Assembly: GCA_900321525.1 (NCBI GenBank)
Contig: ONWL01000012.1
Coordinates: forward strand, 1 to 17,262
Direction of reading: 5' to 3'
Length of the DNA: 17,262 nt
DNA from: an uncultured Eubacteriales bacterium
GTDB lineage: Bacteria; Bacillota; Clostridia; Lachnospirales; Lachnospiraceae
Numbering within the stretch: position 1 is the stretch's first letter; the number at the start of each line of letters is the position of its first letter. Shown piece after piece: positions 14,321-17,262 of this stretch. The position numbers and the translations under genes were made by a program. The notes under the pieces are model-generated. The model was not told where the DNA came from. It did no database searches and saw nothing but the letters and a program-made list of their open reading frames with translations.

Positions 14321-14359
14321 GGACTATGGAACTGTATGCGTACACACGATCCATAGTCC
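14321..14359. other. Long hairpin between pgk and tpiA
   Basis: GGACTATGGA (14321-14330) pairs perfectly with TCCATAGTCC (14350-14359); inside the loop GTATGCGTAC can pair again. No real T-run follows on the minus strand (TTGTTAAG), so it is more likely an attenuator or mRNA stability or processing element than a full terminator. The rest of the 14116-14470 gap holds no gene I can support. Confidence 0.6.
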
Positions 14360-14470
14360 GTTCTTCCTTAGTCGGCCTGACCCGCCCGCCACACCATTTT
14401 GCCATCAAAACAGTGCAGGTGCCTACGATCCATGCAGCAAAGGGCAGACCACCTGTCTTCTCACAAAGAA

Positions 14471-15563
14471 TTACTTATCGTTTGCTGCTACTACACCTGG
14501 CAGATCCTTGCCCTCTAAGAACTCTAAGGATGCGCCGCCGCCAGTAGAGATGTGGCTCATCTTATCGCCAAATCCCAGCTGGTTGACTGCTGCTGCAGAA
14601 TCACCACCACCAATGATAGTAGTTGCATCTGTATCAGCCAGGGCCTTTGCCACTGCAATGGTACCGGCTGCCAGAGTCGGGTTCTCGAATACGCCCATCG
14701 GTCCGTTCCAAACAACAGTCTTTGCAGACTTTACAGCCTCTGCGAACAGAGCCTGGGTCTTTGGTCCGATGTCACAGCCTTCACGGTCAGCTGGCATCTT
14801 ATCTGCATCATATACCTCAACTTCTACAGGTGCATCGATTGGGCTTGGGAAATCCTTAATGGTAACAGCATCAACCGGAAGAAGTAACTTCTCCACCGCC
14901 GATGATCAGAGTATCGCACTTCTCTAACAGGTTAGAGATTACATTTAACTTATCTGCTACCTTTGCGCCGCCCAAGATTGCAACGAATGGTCTCACTGGA
15001 TTGTTCACTGCATTGCCTAAGAAGTCGATCTCCTTCTGCATCAGATAACCAACCACAGCGGTATCTACATACTCTGTGACACCTACGTTGGAGCAGTGTG
15101 CTCTGTGAGCAGTACCGAATGCATCATTTACGAATACGTCAGCCAGGGAAGCCAAATCCTTGGAGAATGCCTCTCCGTTCTTGGTCTCCTCTGCTCTGTA
15201 ACGGGTGTTCTCTAACAGAACAACTTCGCCATCCTGCATTGCAGCTACAGCAGCCTTTGCATTTGGTCCTACTACTTCTGGATCAGCAGCAAACTTCACT
15301 TCCTGGCCAAGCAGCTCAGACAGACGAACTGCAACCGGTGCCAAAGATAACTCTGGCTTTGGCTCTCCCTTTGGCTTTCCTAAATGGGAGCACAGAATCA
15401 CCTTACCGCCGTCTGCGATCAGCTTCTTGATGGTTGGCAGAGCTGCCACCAGACGGTTCTCATCTGTGATCTGACCTTCCTTTAACGGTACATTGAAATC
15501 ACAACGAACCAGCACTCTCTGGCCCTTTACATTGATATCATCTACGCTTTTCTTGTTTAACAT
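14471..15563 (-). pseudogene. pgk: Phosphoglycerate kinase, internal ~110-bp deletion with frameshift
   Basis: The enzyme makes ATP from 1,3-bisphosphoglycerate in glycolysis. The N-terminal 224 residues are normal (VLVRCDFNVPL, SHLGKPKGEP, LLENTRYRAEE, VNDAFGTAHR, ILGGAKVADK) as far as CDTLIIGGG. The frame then runs EVTSSG and stops. The shifted frame resumes at KLLLPVD and continues normally through NGPMGVFE, TTIIGGGDSAAA and STGGGASLEFLEGKDLPG to the end. The segment that should start MAYTFLKA and end before LLLPVD, about 37 codons, is missing. 1093 bp plus 110 gives 401 codons, the usual family length, and 110 fits the observed phase. AAGGA lies 10 bases before the ATG. Surrounding sequence shows no decay, so either the deletion is very recent or the sequence is wrong here. 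Confidence 0.93.
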
Positions 15564-15601
15564 AGCGGATATTTCCTTTCTTTTTGGGTTTTATATACAA
15601 A

Positions 15602-15668
15602 GCAGGGCCCGGCCCTGCGGACCGGACCCTACAACATGAGTCTTCAATACAAACAGGAACTTGTCCTG
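15602..15668. other. Two hairpins between gap and pgk
   Basis: GCAGGG-CCCGG-CCCTGC (15602-15618) and CAGGA-ACTTG-TCCTG (15654-15668). On the minus strand neither is followed by a strong T-run, so partial termination, RNA processing or stability control of gap versus pgk is more likely than full termination. Confidence 0.55.
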
Positions 15669-15675
15669 CTGTCCA

Positions 15676-16634
15676 TTAAGCTAACTCTGCGAAATACTTG
15701 ATTGTTCTTACCATCTGGCTGGTGTAAGAATTCTCGTTGTCATACCAGGAAACAACCTGTACCTGATAGGTATCCTCATCGATCTTGGAAACCATGGTCT
15801 GAGTTGCATCGAACAGAGAACCATAAGTGATACCAACGATATCAGAAGAAACGATCTCTTCCTCGTTGTAACCGAAGGAATCGGAAGCAGCAGCCTTCAT
15901 AGCAGCGTTGATGCCTTCCTTTGTTACGTCCTTACCCTTTACAACTGCGGTCAGGATGGTGGTAGAACCGGTTGGTACCGGAACACGCTGTGCGGAACCG
16001 ATCAGCTTGCCACAGCTGCTGCACGCGCACGTCTCAGGTCACCCTTTCTGTGTGGTCCGTCTAATACCATCTGGTCGCCAGTATAAGCGTGGATGGTGCT
16101 CATGATACCGCTCTGGATTGGAGCGTAGTCATTCAGAGCCTTAGCCATAGGTGCTAAGCAGTTTGTTGTACAAGAAGCTGCGGAGATGATCTTGTCATCA
16201 GCAGTCAGAGTGTTCTCATTTACAGAGTAAACGATAGTTGGCAGATCGTTACCAGCTGGAGCAGAGATAACAACCTTCTTTGCACCTGCATCGATATGAG
16301 CCTGAGACTTAGCCTTGGATACATAGAAACCGGTACACTCCAGAACTACGTCTACACCGATCTCGCCCCATGGCAGCTCAGCTGCGTTTGCCTTTGCATA
16401 AATCTTTAAAGTTTTACCACAAACAGTGATGGTACCTGCCTCATCATCTGCGGAAACCTGATCAAAATACTTGTATCTACCCTGAGAAGAGTCATACTTT
16501 AATAAGTGAGCTAACATAGAAGGCTTTGTTAAATCGTTGATTGCAACTACTTCATAACCCTCTGCATCAAACATCTGTCTGAAAGCCAGACGACCAATAC
16601 GGCCAAAACCATTGATTGCTACTTTTACTGCCAT
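15676..16634 (-). pseudogene. gap: Glyceraldehyde-3-phosphate dehydrogenase, internal ~64-bp deletion with frameshift
   Basis: NAD-dependent glycolytic GAPDH. The N-terminal part is normal: VAINGFGRIGR nucleotide site, Asp34 (NAD preference), catalytic Cys155 in SCTTNC, His182 in STIHAYTGDQ, and PHRKGDLRRARAAA. It then shifts frame and stops (VAS). The other frame resumes at GKLIGSAQRVPVPTGSTT and continues normally to SWYDNENSYTSQMVRTIKYFAEL. The missing piece corresponds to the conserved [20 protein letters not shown] region, about 21 codons. 959 bp plus 64 gives 341 codons, the usual length, and 64 fits the phase. The start is the ATG at 16632-16634, ten bases after AGGAGG; the longer open frame to 16754 is leader. 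First gene of gap-pgk-tpiA, with a Rex box in its leader. Confidence 0.93.
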
Positions 16635-16666
16635 AGTAAAAAATCCTCCTAGATAATAGTGTAAGA

Positions 16667-16684
16667 TTGTTAAACTGTTAACAA
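16667..16684. promoter_or_regulatory. Rex operator in the gap leader
   Basis: TTGTTAAACTGTTAACAA is a perfect TTGTTAA-N4-TTAACAA, the consensus for the NADH-sensing repressor Rex in Clostridia. It lies about 35-52 bases downstream of the predicted start of transcription, where a bound repressor would block elongation. This would couple glycolytic transcription to the NADH/NAD ratio. Confidence 0.85.
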
Positions 16685-16725
16685 CCATAACGATAAGGTC
16701 CTTTAGCCCCCTATCCATCAGATTC

Positions 16726-16754
16726 ATTCTACCTTTTTTAGAAAAAAAAGGCAA
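16726..16754 (-). promoter_or_regulatory. Promoter of the gap-pgk-tpiA cluster
   Basis: Minus strand TTGCCT (16749-16754), 17-bp spacer, TAGAAT (16726-16731). The spacer is a T-run followed by an A-run. Start near 16719 gives a leader of about 85 nt containing the Rex box and the AGGAGG of gap. Confidence 0.75.
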
Positions 16755-16910
16755 GGCTTTTCTTCAATTTTTATTGTTTTCTCATGGTTTTTCTGTTTTT
16801 CTTTCTGTTTCATCCGGTTTTCCGGCTGTAAAACAACACCCCTGTCGTATTTCACCCTCTTCTTCCATGAACCGCCTTTTCATTTTGCCATGTATTTTTG
16901 CAACTCTCGA

Positions 16911-16939
16911 TTGACTTTTTTTTCTGCTGGTTTTATGCT
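16911..16939 (+). promoter_or_regulatory. Promoter of the plus-strand gene at the right edge
   Basis: TTGACT (16911-16916), 17-bp spacer, TATGCT (16934-16939). Transcription would start near 16946, leaving an unusually long leader of about 190 nt. Between this promoter and the gap promoter (16755-16910) I see no gene or clear structure. Confidence 0.6.
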
Positions 16940-17041
16940 TGTATAGAGTGAAGAAGATCACATTTCTTCCTCATTTATTATGTGTTTTTTTGCTTACCAT
17001 TCATGATGAATATAAAGTAAATGAAAAATTTGCAAAACCTT

Positions 17042-17073
17042 TTGATCGATCAAACAGCCTGTACACCCAGGCA
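17042..17073. promoter_or_regulatory. Palindrome and hairpin in the leader of the right-edge gene
   Basis: A perfect 14-bp palindrome TTTGATCGATCAAA (17042-17055) is followed at once by the hairpin GCCTG-TACACC-CAGGC (17058-17073). A further dyad ATTCATGATGAAT lies at 16999-17011. They may be operator or leader structures; no known riboswitch class is recognised. Confidence 0.35.
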
Positions 17074-17136
17074 GCATCCATATCATCGTTTTGTAATGGT
17101 AGATCAATGTACAAGTCGGAAGGGAGAACAGAAACC

Positions 17137-17262
17137 ATGAACGCTGACATCAACAAACAGGCCAAAGAACTGTTAGCACTGTGTGACAAGCTGCAGTTAG
17201 AGTATGGCATTTACCAGGGATATGAGCTGACACTGGCAGACTGTGCCAAGCTGGAATGGCAG
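17137..17262 (+). CDS. Unidentified protein, N-terminal 42 codons (runs off the window)
   Basis: The frame opens with ATG at 17137, preceded by AAGGGAG about 10 bases upstream, and stays open to the last base. It begins MNADINKQAKELLALCDKLQ and continues with LEYGIYQGYELTLADCAKLEW. The segment is mostly helical and charged with Leu heptad-like spacing, no signal peptide and no recognisable motif. A promoter at 16911-16939 and a structured leader precede it, and it is divergent from the gap cluster. I do not recognise the family. Confidence 0.75.
   Translation, partial: MNADINKQAKELLALCDKLQLEYGIYQGYELTLADCAKLEWQ

Overview
The window looks like a chromosomal segment of a Gram-positive gut Clostridia, most likely a Lachnospiraceae species. 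This rests on the gap-pgk-tpiA order, OmpR-type two-component systems paired with an FtsX-type exporter, AGGAGG-type ribosome binding sites, and a perfect clostridial Rex operator. Almost all real genes lie on the minus strand. The exceptions are a small remnant gene at 1.3-1.8 kb and a gene entering at the right edge.

Layout from left to right. (1) 93-1130: a His-rich LarC1-type nickel-insertion protein with promoter and terminator; the LarC2 half is not next to it. (2) 1131-1979: an insertion-like segment bounded by a 57-bp direct repeat (56/57 identical). It holds an internally deleted AlbA_2/RecG-like regulator and a perfect 34-bp palindrome. (3) 1981-6562, read right to left: a DUF4342 membrane protein, response regulator, histidine kinase and a membrane-anchored SxxK serine hydrolase, the last two overlapping by ATGA. 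(4) 6763-11961, read right to left: ABC ATPase, 930-aa FtsX permease, response regulator and a short histidine kinase, a self-contained envelope-stress or peptide-export module. (5) 12033-13225: a small accessory island. It has a 225-bp MITE-like element with 10-bp target duplications, and a DUF3800 gene preceded by a ~97-nt structured RNA that has its own near-consensus promoter and an intrinsic terminator. (6) 13297-16754: the glycolytic cluster gap-pgk-tpiA, with a Rex box in the gap leader. (7) A well-formed plus-strand promoter and the first 42 codons of an unidentified gene.

The most interesting unit is the DUF3800 gene plus its upstream RNA. Structured RNAs next to DUF3800 genes have been predicted computationally as several separate motifs, but their function is not known to me. 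Here promoter, RNA folds, terminator and protein gene can all be read, and the protein gene carries a one-base frameshift in an A6 run.

The window also carries an unusual load of broken genes. gap is missing about 64 bp and pgk about 110 bp, both internal and out of frame, while flanking sequence is intact and highly conserved. Two such lesions in neighbouring glycolytic genes suggest an assembly or consensus error, or a mixed population, as readily as real gene loss. They should be checked against reads before any biological reading.
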